DNA from: Lachancea kluyveri NRRL Y-12651
Lineage: Eukaryota > Ascomycota > Saccharomycetes > Saccharomycetales > Saccharomycetaceae
Length of the DNA stretch: 64,000 bases
Assembly: GCA_000149225.2 (NCBI GenBank)
Contig: CM000692.1
Location: forward strand, 1,321,276 to 1,385,275
Direction of reading: 5' to 3'
In this document: piece by piece, positions 43,405 to 54,264 of the stretch
How the letters are laid out: each line of letters starts with the position of its first letter
Numbering within the stretch: the first letter of the stretch is position 1
The notes under the pieces: model-generated
Seen by the model: the letters and a program-made list of their open reading frames with translations, nothing else
What the model was told of the DNA's origin: nothing
The model's database searches: none
Program-made: the position numbers and the translations under genes

Positions 43405-45108
43405 TTAAACAATCACCATCCAAATTTTTTCTAACCAGTTCCTTGGTACAGGAATGTCGTACTCGTATTCCTCTGCTTCAGCCAAGGTAATTTTTGGTAA
43501 AATATCCTGCTCAATCTCGGCGATATCTCTACATCTCCACTCCTTGTAGTAAATTGTACTACCAACGAAAAGTACTAGGACAAAGCCCAATGTAATGTAA
43601 GCTGCAAAAAAGTTGCTCGTGTCCCAGTTTCCTTTAATAAAAACTGCAAATCCATTAGTCAATGTAAGGATACTGAAAAACCCCATAGCTAGGTAAGCAA
43701 GAGGCTTCTGATATGGAACTCTAAAGGGAATCCTGTCGTTCAACTTTAAAACATCGATCACGTTCCTGAACCTGATGTAGGCGATGGAAACAAGAACCCA
43801 ACTAACGAATCCCGAAATGGTGGCAATGTTGGATAACCAATTGAAAACAACTGAAGATGAGTTGGAACAGTTGAGGTATGCTAGCAAGCAAAAGAGACTT
43901 GTAATCCCAGTACAGTAGTAAGGTACACCATACTTGTTAACAGTTGTAAGAATTCTTGGCGCATCCCCTTTGCAAGCCATGGAATGTAGAGTCCTGGAAG
44001 CTCCGTAAAGCAGCCCTGTACCACATGAGTAAGCACTCGTTAGGATAGCAGCGTTGATAATGTGGGGAAGAACCCTGATGCCTGCTTCTTTGATGCCGAT
44101 AACGAAAGGGGAGGCAGCTGCACTGGATTGTCCACTGGCAATGGCGTTCAGCAACCGGTCGTTGTCATAACCAACGATGACACCAACAACTAAAATACCA
44201 AAAACGTAGAAGAGTGCCAAACGATAAATAAATCTCTTACAGGCCCTCGGCATGTTTCTTCTTGGCGCAACAGCCTCGGCAGCACAGGAGCTCACAATTT
44301 CTGGGACCAAGACAAAAGAAAACCCGCTTTTGATGATTGCAGTCCAAAAAGCCAAAAATTTACCAGTACCCCCTTCAACCAAATAAGGCTTGAAAGCGCC
44401 AGGTTTCTTCCAGTAGTGGAATCCTAATACATGCTCCTGAGCCGGCCCACCACCGAAGAAGATTACAACGCCGACAATGATCAAGCCAACAATTGTCAAA
44501 ATTTTGATAGATGACACCCAAAACTCGCTTTCACCGAAAACTTTGACTGGAAGCATGGTAATGGCCACTGATAGCACCAAGAAGATTGAGATGAAGATAG
44601 CAGGGTTGGCATCTGTCCAATACTGGACCAATAACGCGCACGCAGTGACCTCGGCCGGCGCGATCATCGCCTGCGCGTAGAAAAGATTCCAGCCGCACAT
44701 AAAAGACAATGGCTTGTTGACATACAGCTTTAACAATGAGTAAAGGGTGGATTCACCAGGCAGCGGTATCAACGTAACCATCTCGGTCATCTGGTTCATA
44801 ACTGACCAGACAAAGAGAGACATTACCGCATAGGCTATTAGCAGCGGTGCCGGACCACATATGCTTAACGCACCCCCTGACCCGATAAAAAGCCCAGTTC
44901 CGATGGCACTTCCAAGTGCAATCAGTTGAACATGTCTAGACTTTAGGCCTCTAACAATCCCGGGTTTTTGGCTCTCTATATCTAAGACAGAGCCTTGACT
45001 CACTTCATCTCCAGTAGAATGAATGGAGAACTGTGTTTTCTCCTTCATTCTATCTGTGACGTATGGCAACGTCGGAACTTCGACTGTGGAATTTGATGAT
45101 GGCGACAT
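43405..45108 (-). CDS. Amino-acid permease, yeast AAT family (Put4-like)
   Basis: Proton-coupled amino-acid importer of the plasma membrane. The 567 residues have a cytosolic N-terminus (about 1-50), then GLKSRHVQLIALGSAIGTGL, the AAT family signature in TM1. About twelve helices follow, with EIVSSCAAEAVAPRRNMPRA after TM6 (conserved loop), SAYSCGTGLLYGASRTLHSM in TM8 and a cytosolic tail ending EKIWMVIV. The look is that of the proline/GABA-type members, but substrate cannot be assigned reliably. The ATG precedes the N-terminal tail and is the first in frame. The gene is divergent from the class III aminotransferase across 1.4 kb, which suggests the imported amino acid is the aminotransferase substrate. 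Confidence 0.9.
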   Translation of the reverse strand: MSPSSNSTVEVPTLPYVTDRMKEKTQFSIHSTGDEVSQGSVLDIESQKPGIVRGLKSRHVQLIALGSAIGTGLFIGSGGALSICGPAPLLIAYAVMSLFVWSVMNQMTEMVTLIPLPGESTLYSLLKLYVNKPLSFMCGWNLFYAQAMIAPAEVTACALLVQYWTDANPAIFISIFLVLSVAITMLPVKVFGESEFWVSSIKILTIVGLIIVGVVIFFGGGPAQEHVLGFHYWKKPGAFKPYLVEGGTGKFLAFWTAIIKSGFSFVLVPEIVSSCAAEAVAPRRNMPRACKRFIYRLALFYVFGILVVGVIVGYDNDRLLNAIASGQSSAAASPFVIGIKEAGIRVLPHIINAAILTSAYSCGTGLLYGASRTLHSMACKGDAPRILTTVNKYGVPYYCTGITSLFCLLAYLNCSNSSSVVFNWLSNIATISGFVSWVLVSIAYIRFRNVIDVLKLNDRIPFRVPYQKPLAYLAMGFFSILTLTNGFAVFIKGNWDTSNFFAAYITLGFVLVLFVGSTIYYKEWRCRDIAEIEQDILPKITLAEAEEYEYDIPVPRNWLEKIWMVIV

Positions 45109-46515
45109 AATCGATAAGGCGTAGCAACTTTGAAGTCGTAAATAGTATATTCTAACCTCTTGGATTTTGGTTATTCCTTGAGAGCTTTTGATAAGGACTA
45201 TTTACAAGAGTATGTTCAAGTAAGCTCGTTCTTATGTCGAATCGCCTTCTATAAATATGCAAATCCTGAGACAGGTTTGATCGAATCATATCTTGCACCC
45301 AGCCTCTTATTTGCGTTCAGCCACTTATCTCGAACATCATGATTATCCTGCATGTTTGAGGTATCTGGCATATCTTCTTTTTTTCTCGATTCTGAAATTC
45401 ACTATATTCTCCTTCAGTATCCACATTGAGAATGCCGTGCTTGCCCTTTGTTTTTGGATGGACCGCTTATTCGATTAGATATGCACTTCTACTGATAGCT
45501 ACTAGCTGTAATATTTAGATCTTTCGCAATTACTTCAGAAATCGTTAATAGAAGTTGATATTAACCCAATTAGTACTTTTACTTGATTTGGAAGGTCCCA
45601 TTTTTTAGCGGGGGCAACCGAAATCCCCGGCAGAAGAATTATATCCAAGAGCTGTTGATAACTGATAAGAAACGAAGTAGTATCTTATTGAGATTGGGGG
45701 TACATGTATTTTCAGAGACCTAATGTTTTTCCATACAGCTGCGGTGCTCTACCAGACGCTCACTGCTTGATAAATACCTACTGCAGGATGCTTATTATCC
45801 ACTCAATTTCTATTGTCAGTTCTACACGCCCATCAGTACGACAGATTTGGAATATAGCACCTATCCATCGTTTGTATTTTTGTAGTCTTGATGACTTCTG
45901 GGTCTGTTCTAAAAACTCTATACAACTACAGCTATCTCATATAACAACCTCACTAATTTTTGCTCTTCTCAAATCCGTTACGATTTTCTTCTTACATGTT
46001 GTCCAACACATCTGCGCAACCAACACCTCGCAAACCTGTCCAATCTATCGCACCTACAAGAAAGCTTGGTAAAGATTGCCACCTATCGGGATCACTCAAG
46101 AAAAAACAGCAACTGGGCATAAGTCTCAAATTTCAACGTCCTCTCACCCCCTGCAAAATTTCACTTGCCTGATTAGTACTGGACGCATCGCTATCACTTG
46201 TAATGCGCTCGCGTACGACAGATGTTCTTCACCTTCCCTTTTCGGACCGGCTTGATTTTCAACATCCCCTTCCCCACAGAGCACGAATATGGCGGCAACA
46301 TTCCAATCTCAGAAATAGGCAGGAGCAGCTAAAACTTATCTTTATCTGCATCTGTGCAACAAAGAAAACGGCCAGTATTTTTGTTATGATGACTCTCGCA
46401 CGAAATACGCCTCCCTCTATAAACTCGGGTATAAAACAGAGCCAGAAATTAGGACATTGGACATGAGACTTGTAAGAACAGAAACCAACTAAAAAATCTG
46501 AAACGGCAGAGACTA
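45109..46515. other. Divergent promoter, permease / aminotransferase
   Basis: 1.4 kb with no convincing gene; several ORFs of 60-120 codons lack family features. It contains CGG-N2-CGG at 46243-46250 and two TATAAA boxes near 46418 and 46432, about 80-100 bp from the aminotransferase ATG. G+C rises from about 46.1 kb rightwards. Confidence 0.5.
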
Positions 46516-47937
46516 ATGACTGCTGAATCCCAAGTTGAATCCCAAAAGTCTTACCTATTCCAAGCCTCCGTTGACAAGGTCGGCAGCCAAGTTGTTGGCG
46601 GCCACGGTATCTATGTCGACATCGAGAGAGATGGCAAACTCTACAAGGATTCCATCGACGCCATCGCTGGTGCCGCTGTGGGTGCTCTGGGCTGGGGTGA
46701 CGAGGAAGTCTTTGAGATACTTGGCAAAGCTGCCAGGAACTCAACTTACTCCTACCCATCCACCATTTCCAACAAGAGTGCTGAGGCCTTGGCCAAATTC
46801 TACATTGATAACTCTCCAGAAGGAGCCTTTGCTGCCTGCTTATGGTGTACTTCTGGTTCCGAGAGTAACGAAAACGCCTTGAGAATCATCAGGCAATACT
46901 ACTTGGAACGTGGTCTTCCAAAGAAGGTGAAGCTAATTTCCAGAGAAAGCTCCTACCACGGGTTCTCTCTAGGGGCCCAGTCCATCTCCTGGAACCCAAG
47001 AATCGAGCCTTTCGAACCATACTTGTTCGATCAAAAGAACATCTGTTTGAAAATGCCATGTGCCTACACCTACCGTTTCAAGGAAAAGTCCGAAACCGAG
47101 GAGCAATACTCGCAACGTCTCTTGGACTACCTCGAAAAGATGATCCTTGACAACGATCCAGAAACCATCGCCGCTATTATTGTCGAAACCTTGCCTGGCT
47201 CTTCCTTGGGTACCACTCCCCCACCAAAGGGCTACTTGAAGGGTATCAGAGCCCTGTGCACCAAATACGACATCATCTTCTACCTTGACGAAGTCATGTG
47301 CGGTACTGGTAGATCCAACCCTAACGGCAAATTGAACTGCTGGGAAAACTACTTGGACCCTTCTGAGGCCCCAGACATCCAAACCGTCGGTAAAACTCTA
47401 GGGTCGGGGTACGTCACCATCGCGGGTATTTTGGTGGGTCCTAAGATCAAGGACGCCTACGCCAAGGGTTCCGGTACCATTTTCGGTGGCCACACTTACT
47501 CCTGCCACGCCTTTAACTGTGCTGCCGCTTTGGGTATCCAAGAAAAGATCAAGAGAGAAAACTTGACCTCCAACATATTCAAGATGGGTAACCTGCTTGG
47601 CCAACAGCTCAAGGACGCTCTTCTATCCGAAGACAACATTGTCGGCGACGTCAGAGGTATTGGTGGCTTCTGGTCCATTGAGTTTGTCAAGGATAGAGCC
47701 ACCAAGGAACCATTCGCCAACAGTGCGTCCGTTGGTGCCCGTTTCAAGGAAGGCAGTTTCCAAAATGGGTTGCTGATCCTTGGTATGCCACGCAACCCTG
47801 ACGGCAGCTGCGGGGACCGTGCATTGTATGCGCCAGCCTTTGTTATTACCGAGGAAGACGTCAAAGAGATTGTCAAGAGAACCAAGAAGGTGGTTGACGA
47901 ATTGTCTGCAACCTTGAAGGAAGAAGGTGCCTGGTAA
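46516..47937 (+). CDS. Class III PLP-dependent aminotransferase
   Basis: 473 residues, the normal length. Transfers an amino group, typically between an omega- or alpha-amino donor and an oxo acid. Visible features: the substrate/PLP phosphate loop CTSGSESNENALRIIRQYY, SRESSYHGFSLGA with the aromatic-His pair that stacks on the PLP ring, the PLP-pyridine Asp258 in FYLDEVMCGTGR, and Lys293 in GKTLGSGY as the Schiff-base lysine. GTIFGGHTYSCHAFNCAAAL follows near residue 325. No mitochondrial presequence is obvious. Codons are strongly biased to those of highly expressed yeast genes, and G+C is higher than in the left part. Neither Uga1 (GABA), Car2 (ornithine) nor Bio3 is an obvious match. The neighbouring RidA, ketimine reductase and hydroxyacid dehydrogenase genes suggest that it supplies or consumes a 2-oxo acid. 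Confidence 0.9.
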   Translation: MTAESQVESQKSYLFQASVDKVGSQVVGGHGIYVDIERDGKLYKDSIDAIAGAAVGALGWGDEEVFEILGKAARNSTYSYPSTISNKSAEALAKFYIDNSPEGAFAACLWCTSGSESNENALRIIRQYYLERGLPKKVKLISRESSYHGFSLGAQSISWNPRIEPFEPYLFDQKNICLKMPCAYTYRFKEKSETEEQYSQRLLDYLEKMILDNDPETIAAIIVETLPGSSLGTTPPPKGYLKGIRALCTKYDIIFYLDEVMCGTGRSNPNGKLNCWENYLDPSEAPDIQTVGKTLGSGYVTIAGILVGPKIKDAYAKGSGTIFGGHTYSCHAFNCAAALGIQEKIKRENLTSNIFKMGNLLGQQLKDALLSEDNIVGDVRGIGGFWSIEFVKDRATKEPFANSASVGARFKEGSFQNGLLILGMPRNPDGSCGDRALYAPAFVITEEDVKEIVKRTKKVVDELSATLKEEGAW

Positions 47938-48487
47938 GCGTCCGTTTGATGGCTTTTTGCCATGTATGTTTTCCACAGTGAGCTTGTAGCTGGATTTAAC
48001 AAGACTCGTGCGTAGCTGTTTATAGTATAACCAATGTTTATCTACTCCACACTTTGGAACATCGGACGGGGCTGTAAACTTGCCCTGGGATGAGGTTTCA
48101 CCCCGTCGCGACAGGCCACGAGAGTATTGTAGGGCTTTACCATACAGTTTTTGAGAGGTTCAACAAGCATACTAGCTTTGAGAGTACCAGTGATAAGTGG
48201 AGGGTATTCAAAGCTGCAGCTGGGATCATTCTGTCCTAGCAATGATATTTAACGAAAGCCGCCCAGGCACAGTAGCTCCTTCTCTCGTTTCTACGCAAGT
48301 ATGCAGTCTCAACCCCTTCCGTTGCGAATGTGCCAGCCTTGGAGCATGATTGCAAGAATGAATATGGATATGTATATATATATATATTGTTCGTTATATG
48401 TAGCGCTCTCATCTATCTTAAAAACCTACCTCACATGCTTCGGCGCAAGCCAACGATCGGAAACCTCGACTCCAAGTCAAACACAGC
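47938..48487. other. Convergent intergenic region
   Basis: 3' flanks of the aminotransferase and of the minus-strand regulator. A short TA-repeat lies near 48371-48388. No gene seen. Confidence 0.5.
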
Positions 48488-50335
48488 TCAAATGGCAAAG
48501 CAGATGTCAGAATTGTTTTCCTTCAGCACGTTCCACCAAAGCTTCTGCGACCTCCAGCATTCGTTCATCACGCTTTTTGCCTGGAAAGCACACGCCACGC
48601 CCTTTTCGCCTAGCATGGCCAAGCGCTCCTCGTAAACGCTGCGGAGCGACACTAGTGATGGGTCCATCAGCTCGCATCCACAGCAAAAGAAGCAAAAGGC
48701 TAGACTGGGCTCTGAAAGAGACCCAAAGCCCAGATCCTGGTTGATCAAGTTTGTCACTTTTATCAGCAAATCCTTGACCATCTGGCTGTCCTGGCGCATG
48801 CCCATGACTCTCCGTCTGAGCAGCAACACTCCTGTCAGTCCAAAGATTAAATTTGTGACCCTCAGAAGCTTGTAATCCTGTATCCGAGGATCCGCGAGCT
48901 TCTTTGGATCCCGCGCAAACTCGCTCTGGAAAATAACGTCTCTGTGCTGCTCTCCTTTTTCCAAGTAGTTTAGTATTTCGTAGTCTAGCTCAAAAGCATC
49001 AACCAGCAACGCCTTCTCGTCGAGACTGGGCCCGCCCTTGAGTTTCATAAATACCAAGCGCGAGACCTTGGCCAGATATGCCAGAACGTTCTTCTCCATC
49101 CCGCTCACAAACTGGATGTCGTCCAACCGCGCCATTGCCTGTTTGAGCTGCACGTCTGTTAAAGGGCAGAAATCCACTTTTACCCGGCTAAACACCTCTG
49201 ATTCAGGGATAAAGTCTGCTGACGAAAGACAGGACACCACGTCGTAGTACGTGAACCATCTTCCCAGAAAGTCGTGTTCGTCGCCCATAACGTTATAGTG
49301 CAGCACCACCTTTTTTCTGCCGAGTTTCCTTTTGAGTTGGTTCATGACAACCCTTTTGGCTTCGTACAGATGGGTCCGCCACTTCACCTGGTTGTCCCCG
49401 AAAAATATGCTGGTGCATGTGAGAACCAACAGGATGGCGAGCGTCTCTTCACTGAGGCTTTCCCGCGGGTTGGCCAGCTTCTGGACAAGCTCCAGCGAGA
49501 TCTCGTCCATGAGCACTTGGGACAGCCTCTCGTACTCTGGCACGAGCGACAAGCTGGTTTCCAGTGGGAAGCACCCAGCTTGTTCCTCGTGGCTGCACAG
49601 CTGCTTCTTGTGCTTGCTTCCGAAAAAGACTAGCGACTTCATCAAAATAGGGCTATTCATCGCCATCTGCGGAAGGTATGTGCTATACGGGTTGAGTGCT
49701 GGCCCGGTGGGGCACACTGTGAAAAGCTTTGAGGTTTCGTTGATGAAAAACGAAAACAGGTCCAGATACTGCCAGGAGTTGCAGAGCAGGTCGAATCCGG
49801 AGGAGCACAATGACGAAGGAAACACATGTACAACGCTTTTCGGGTAGGCCTTCTTCGAGGGCTGTCTTACCAAAATACCTGGGGACGGGCTTTTGTCCTG
49901 CTCCGATTGTGTTTCGGGCAGAAACTCCGACTCCAGGGTTGGCTCTAGGCGCAAATCCAAGGCCTGGGGGCCGGCCAGTGGCACCAGTTGCTTACTACTG
50001 CTAGCCAGCAGACTTTTCGCGCTGCTATTGTTTTTCGCCGCCACCTCTTCATTGACCAACACAAACTTCTTTGTCTTCCCTGCAGTTGCGCCATTGGAAG
50101 ACGCATGACCGTGCTTGGCAACCAGTATACCGTCAACGAGCCTTGTGTTGGGGGGGATGTTGATCACCTTATTCCTGTCTTTGTATGGCCTTCCACCCCA
50201 CTTCAGCTTTAGGTAGTAGTTGCACTGTACCTTGCGCGCAACGCACTGCTGGCATCTGGGCTTGGTTCTATCGCACTTGAGGTTTTCTCTCAAACATGCC
50301 TTGCACCCGTTGCTTGAGTTGCCTTTATGGATCAT
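48488..50335 (-). CDS. Zn2Cys6 transcription factor, probable regulator of the second cluster
   Basis: 615 residues. The binuclear zinc cluster is at the extreme N-terminus (Cys11, 14, 21, 28, 31, 38; spacing 2-6-6-2-6), followed by LKLKWGGRPYKD, the short basic/aromatic tail seen in the Uga3/Lys14-like class. A serine-rich linker follows, then a fungal-specific regulatory domain with LAILLVLTCTSIFFGDNQVKWRTHLYEAKRV (given here as the position 295-330 region, a typical helix pair). No coiled coil is evident, which is common in regulators binding as monomer or to everted sites. The ATG is the first in frame and lies nine residues before the first cysteine. Located between the aminotransferase and hydroxyacid dehydrogenase genes. 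CGG-N2-CGG pairs in three neighbouring promoters are its candidate sites. Confidence 0.87.
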   Translation of the reverse strand: MIHKGNSSNGCKACLRENLKCDRTKPRCQQCVARKVQCNYYLKLKWGGRPYKDRNKVINIPPNTRLVDGILVAKHGHASSNGATAGKTKKFVLVNEEVAAKNNSSAKSLLASSSKQLVPLAGPQALDLRLEPTLESEFLPETQSEQDKSPSPGILVRQPSKKAYPKSVVHVFPSSLCSSGFDLLCNSWQYLDLFSFFINETSKLFTVCPTGPALNPYSTYLPQMAMNSPILMKSLVFFGSKHKKQLCSHEEQAGCFPLETSLSLVPEYERLSQVLMDEISLELVQKLANPRESLSEETLAILLVLTCTSIFFGDNQVKWRTHLYEAKRVVMNQLKRKLGRKKVVLHYNVMGDEHDFLGRWFTYYDVVSCLSSADFIPESEVFSRVKVDFCPLTDVQLKQAMARLDDIQFVSGMEKNVLAYLAKVSRLVFMKLKGGPSLDEKALLVDAFELDYEILNYLEKGEQHRDVIFQSEFARDPKKLADPRIQDYKLLRVTNLIFGLTGVLLLRRRVMGMRQDSQMVKDLLIKVTNLINQDLGFGSLSEPSLAFCFFCCGCELMDPSLVSLRSVYEERLAMLGEKGVACAFQAKSVMNECWRSQKLWWNVLKENNSDICFAI

Positions 50336-52398
50336 TTTGCTTCTGCATAAGGAGATGGTGGTAGCTTTCGGCAGTTTTTGCTTGCCACCGGTTTGCCCAC
50401 CTGCCTTTTATGTACACGCATATATACGTCCATTATTCTGTAATCTCTGGCCTGACTGGCTACAGGGGAAATCCTCCGGTTGGTTATCGCTTGGCCACTT
50501 CGTTTTTTCCTGATAAGCCATTCCTTGTCTGTCCGCCCATACCTTGTGTACACTGCATTCACTGGAATTTCGTGGAAGATGCGTGTGTGCGTATGTACTA
50601 TACAAGTCGGGAACGCTGCGACTGTGGGGGACAACGGTGGATCGAATCCAGAGTAACAGTTTGTAGCAACATATGTAGCTTTGCAGCTGCGAGGTAAATT
50701 TGTGGCCAGTCTACAGTTCGTTCTCACTTCTTAGCAGCTTGCGTAAACGCCGATTGATGGCAAGCCTGTAGTCCACTTACAGCTTCCCGTTCTATGTTTA
50801 CGGCTTACAACTTGCGCACAGGGCATGGCATAGTCGTGGCGCCGGCGTGCTGCAACTGAAATACACCAACTACAAACGAAAAACGTACTCGATTTTTAGA
50901 GTGGTTTACAACTTGTACAGATCTCGTTTTTTTTTTTTTTTTTTTTTTTTTTCTCTTTCTGGCAACCCCCCACGCGGATCCCGTCTACGTAGTGTCAAAA
51001 TTTGATAAAATGCTTTCTTGCTTGTGCCACAGAATCTGCACTTTTTAGCGTCAGGCCTCGCACGAAATCGCTCTGCTTCCCGTGTGATAGGATATGTTTT
51101 ATTGTTCTCGGCCAGGTTCGCAGTTCTACTTAATAGACAGTGGCTAATCGTGTAGAACCCGTCCTGTGATTCCGGGGCCGATGTGGCTACGCTTCTTCCA
51201 CATGTGCCTCTTTGCATGAGGTGTCGTTGCGTTTTGCAACTTGGAAAACCATCGTGACCCAGAATATGCAGTAAACCGGCGCATACAAAAGCAGAGGGAT
51301 GCGAAGAGAAGCGAAGAAAAAACAGAGCAATGCACCGCTAAATGTTTCGATTCGGATACACTTTCGATTCTTTTTGAAGAGTGCTCGGTATTCAGCGACT
51401 ACTTGACCATATAATGATTTTTGGAAAACAAAAACAAGACTATTCGGTCGGCAAGTTTATTACGCCTTCCCCGCCAACCGGTGTATTCTACTAGTTGCTC
51501 GAGAATTTTGTGATGCGGATAGCGTCAAAGAGACGTTCGTGAGGATGCACCTTAGTGTGGAATAACAAGATATTTGATCTACACTCCCCAGAAGACGTCA
51601 CCTTGGAAGCAAGAACTTGCAACAGCACTATTCAGACATCCTGCCAAAAACATCCAAGAAGCACAGTGTCAACGTGAAAGGGTTGGTGGCTTGAAAGACA
51701 GAAAATAAAACCGCCAACGGCTCTTCTTAGTACAGCACAGTACAAAAAGCTCTTTCTCACCGGACAAGCAAACTTCTCTGTCACTGGCATCTCTTTCCTC
51801 TCAGGCATAACATACCCAATATATAGACCTCCCCAGTGGTATGTCCGTAACTCACGTCTCCCTGTCTGGAAACCCAAGTCCCACAAAACTGACACGACAA
51901 GCGCCCGTTCAAAAGTACGTGGCACACCAACAAGCTCTCCGCAGATAAGCATCGAGGAGGATATATCGCTGTTCCAGTGATAAGAAAGAAGTTGAAGCTC
52001 ACACACTATCCTCCCTGGATCACCACCCACCACCGCGACCTGCCTAATTTGTGAACCGCGTGCGTCGGTATCAGCGCGGAGGCACAAGTCCGACCCTGTT
52101 TTTTCTCGTGGCTAGCGAGATAGACCCCAGGGCAGGTACCATCGTGCCGGAACTATCAGGAAAGACACTTGCTGATTAGCATTTTGTTTTGCAATATACC
52201 GATCAAAGTCGGCTCGGCAGATTATCTCTCAAAATTGGCTGGCGATAAACAACATGCGCGTGGCTCGATATAGCGATGCTTGTGGAAAGTCAGCGCATGC
52301 GGTGGCAGCAGGAGAAAGCGTTGTGAATCCCAGATATATAAAGCAGACGTTTGCTGCCCTTCCGACTCGAGTGGCCACCCTTTGTGGTTTCTTCTGCA
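50336..52398. other. 2.1-kb divergent promoter region, regulator / hydroxyacid dehydrogenase
   Basis: No convincing gene. The longest frame (51632-52087, minus, 151 codons) has no upstream ATG and no family features. A run of about 24 T lies at 50929-50952. CGG-N2-CGG is at 52210-52217 and a TATATAAA box at 52333-52340, about 60 bp before the dehydrogenase ATG. Confidence 0.55.
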
Positions 52399-54093
52399 AT
52401 GAACTTGTCAACCAGACAGATAACGATGCTCGGCAAGAGGACAGTTTTGAGCTGTGTGAAAAACGCCCGTTTGGGCTCCTCCAGAGCCTTCCAACACAGT
52501 AGCAGACACATCGCTGTCACCAAGAGATCATTCCAATCCTCCGGAAATGCAGGCGCCGCCGGTTTCAAAAAGTTCAACGCCAGAAAGGCTTCGGTCTTTG
52601 CTGGTGGTGCCTCCGTGCTCGGTGGTCTGTCTCTTTTATGGGCAGACGATTCCGATGGCATAACCGTCGATGAGGTTAAGCTGCACAACAACATAGACGA
52701 CTGTTGGATTGTGTTGAACGGGGACGTTTACGACATTACCGAGTTTATAAAGATCCATCCAGGCGGCGCGGCCAGACTAATGGAAGTTGCCGGGAGAGAT
52801 GCGACTGAGAAGTTTCACATGATCCACTCCGACGAAGTCCTGGAGAAGATGAAGGAATACATCACTCTTGTTGGCAAGCTGGAGGGAGAGTTTTCGAACG
52901 AGGTCTCCGAGGAGGAGTTGAGAATCCAGGAGCTTAGAGCCAAGATGCCACCCTTGAGCGCCATTTTCAACGGGTCTGACTTCGAGCACGTTGCCAAAAA
53001 GGTCCTATCGCCCTCCACCTACTTTTACTACGCCACCGGTGCCTCTGACGAGTTCTCCCTTCGTGAAAACCACTACGCTTACGGCCGTGTCTTTTTCAGA
53101 CCAAAGGCCTTGCAGGACGTGGCCGACCAGCCCGACGTCTCCACCGAGTTTTTGGGAGCAAAGGTGGACCTGCCAATCTATATCACAGCTTTTGCCGGAT
53201 CAAAACTGTGCGATCCATTGGGGGAAATGAACCTTCAAGCCGCCTCCTACGACGCCAACGTCCTGCATATGGTTCCCAAGCAAAACTCCTACAGCTTCGA
53301 CGATTTCTTTGGCGTGGTTCCAGACGACCAAAACCACTGGCTCCAATACCACTTTGATGACCAGGAGGAGCTTGAGGGCTTTGGGGAACTTGTGAAAAAG
53401 GCAGAGCAACAGCCAAGCATCAAGGGTATCTTCCTCAACGTTGATCTTACCGACATCGGTAACAGAGAAAAGGACACCAGACAGAGAGCGCAGAGCGCCG
53501 AGAACCCGGACCTGAACGCGATCATCGACAACAAGTACGGCCACTACGCAAAGCTTAGATGGAGCCACATAGAAGAACTGATCAAGTCCACACACTTGCC
53601 AATCGCCCTAAAGGGTGTGCAAAGAGGAGAAGATGTTGTGCTTGCTGCGGAAAAGGGTGTCAAAGCCGTGGTTCTATCCAACCACGGTGGTAGACAGCTG
53701 GACTTTTCGAGACCTCCACTCGAAGTGCTGGTCGAGGCTAGACAGATGCTAAAGGAAAAGAACTTGCAAGACGACATTGAAATCTACGTTGACGGTGGGA
53801 TTCGTAGAGGTTCCGACGTGATCAAGGCCATCTGCCTCGGCGCCAAGGGTGTCGGCATCGGTAGACCGTTCTTGTATGCAATGGCTGGCTACGGGGAAGA
53901 CGGTGTTGCCCGCTACATTGAGATCTTGCGTGGTGAGATTGAAAACAACATGAGACTGTTGGGGGTTGACAAGATTTCAGACCTGAACGAGGACTTTGTC
54001 GATGCCAGCAGTTTGAAGTTGCGTGGTGCCAGAACAAACGATGCGCTTTACGACCAGGCGTACCAACCTTTGGAGCCATTTGCGTTCAAGTAG
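52399..54093 (+). CDS. Flavocytochrome b2-like 2-hydroxyacid dehydrogenase
   Basis: 564 residues (Cyb2 is 591). Predicted to oxidise an L-2-hydroxy acid to the 2-oxo acid in the mitochondrial intermembrane space and pass electrons to cytochrome c. A basic, serine-rich presequence (about 1-60) is followed by a hydrophobic sorting segment (about 63-81), as in Cyb2. The cytochrome b5 domain has haem ligands His120 (HPGG) and His143, with the Cyb2 spacing of 23. The FMN domain keeps the pattern YYATGASDE, Asp349, Arg356 (REKD), Lys405 (ALKGV) and catalytic His429 (SNHGGRQLD). However, the position of catalytic Tyr254 of Cyb2 aligns to His318 (sequence WLQYHF) and Thr280 to Asn347, so the substrate is probably not simple lactate. 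The ATG at 52399 is used; the open frame extends upstream only with non-ATG codons. Confidence 0.9.
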   Translation: MNLSTRQITMLGKRTVLSCVKNARLGSSRAFQHSSRHIAVTKRSFQSSGNAGAAGFKKFNARKASVFAGGASVLGGLSLLWADDSDGITVDEVKLHNNIDDCWIVLNGDVYDITEFIKIHPGGAARLMEVAGRDATEKFHMIHSDEVLEKMKEYITLVGKLEGEFSNEVSEEELRIQELRAKMPPLSAIFNGSDFEHVAKKVLSPSTYFYYATGASDEFSLRENHYAYGRVFFRPKALQDVADQPDVSTEFLGAKVDLPIYITAFAGSKLCDPLGEMNLQAASYDANVLHMVPKQNSYSFDDFFGVVPDDQNHWLQYHFDDQEELEGFGELVKKAEQQPSIKGIFLNVDLTDIGNREKDTRQRAQSAENPDLNAIIDNKYGHYAKLRWSHIEELIKSTHLPIALKGVQRGEDVVLAAEKGVKAVVLSNHGGRQLDFSRPPLEVLVEARQMLKEKNLQDDIEIYVDGGIRRGSDVIKAICLGAKGVGIGRPFLYAMAGYGEDGVARYIEILRGEIENNMRLLGVDKISDLNEDFVDASSLKLRGARTNDALYDQAYQPLEPFAFK

Positions 54094-54264
54094 CTATCCC
54101 GCTGCGGCCAAGAGCATTGTACATACACCCGCATGAGTAAGTCTAGTATATCATAGTAAAGATATATAAATACATATGTTATTGTGTTGCCTCGATATAT
54201 TTATACGCACATATGTTTTGTCAAGTTGTTCTAGGGTGCTTTGTGTTTGTTGAAGCGTTGTTGA

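Noticed and set aside
48301-48744. Plus-strand frame of 147 codons
   Set aside because: It is mostly the antisense shadow of the zinc-cluster regulator at 48488-50335.
50600-50680. B-box-like GGATCGAATCC suggesting a tRNA
   Set aside because: The flanking bases do not form a T-arm stem and no acceptor or anticodon stem can be built around it.
51632-52087. 151-codon minus-strand frame as a possible gene
   Set aside because: It starts from a non-ATG codon, has no family features, and lies within a promoter region with high G+C where open frames arise by chance.
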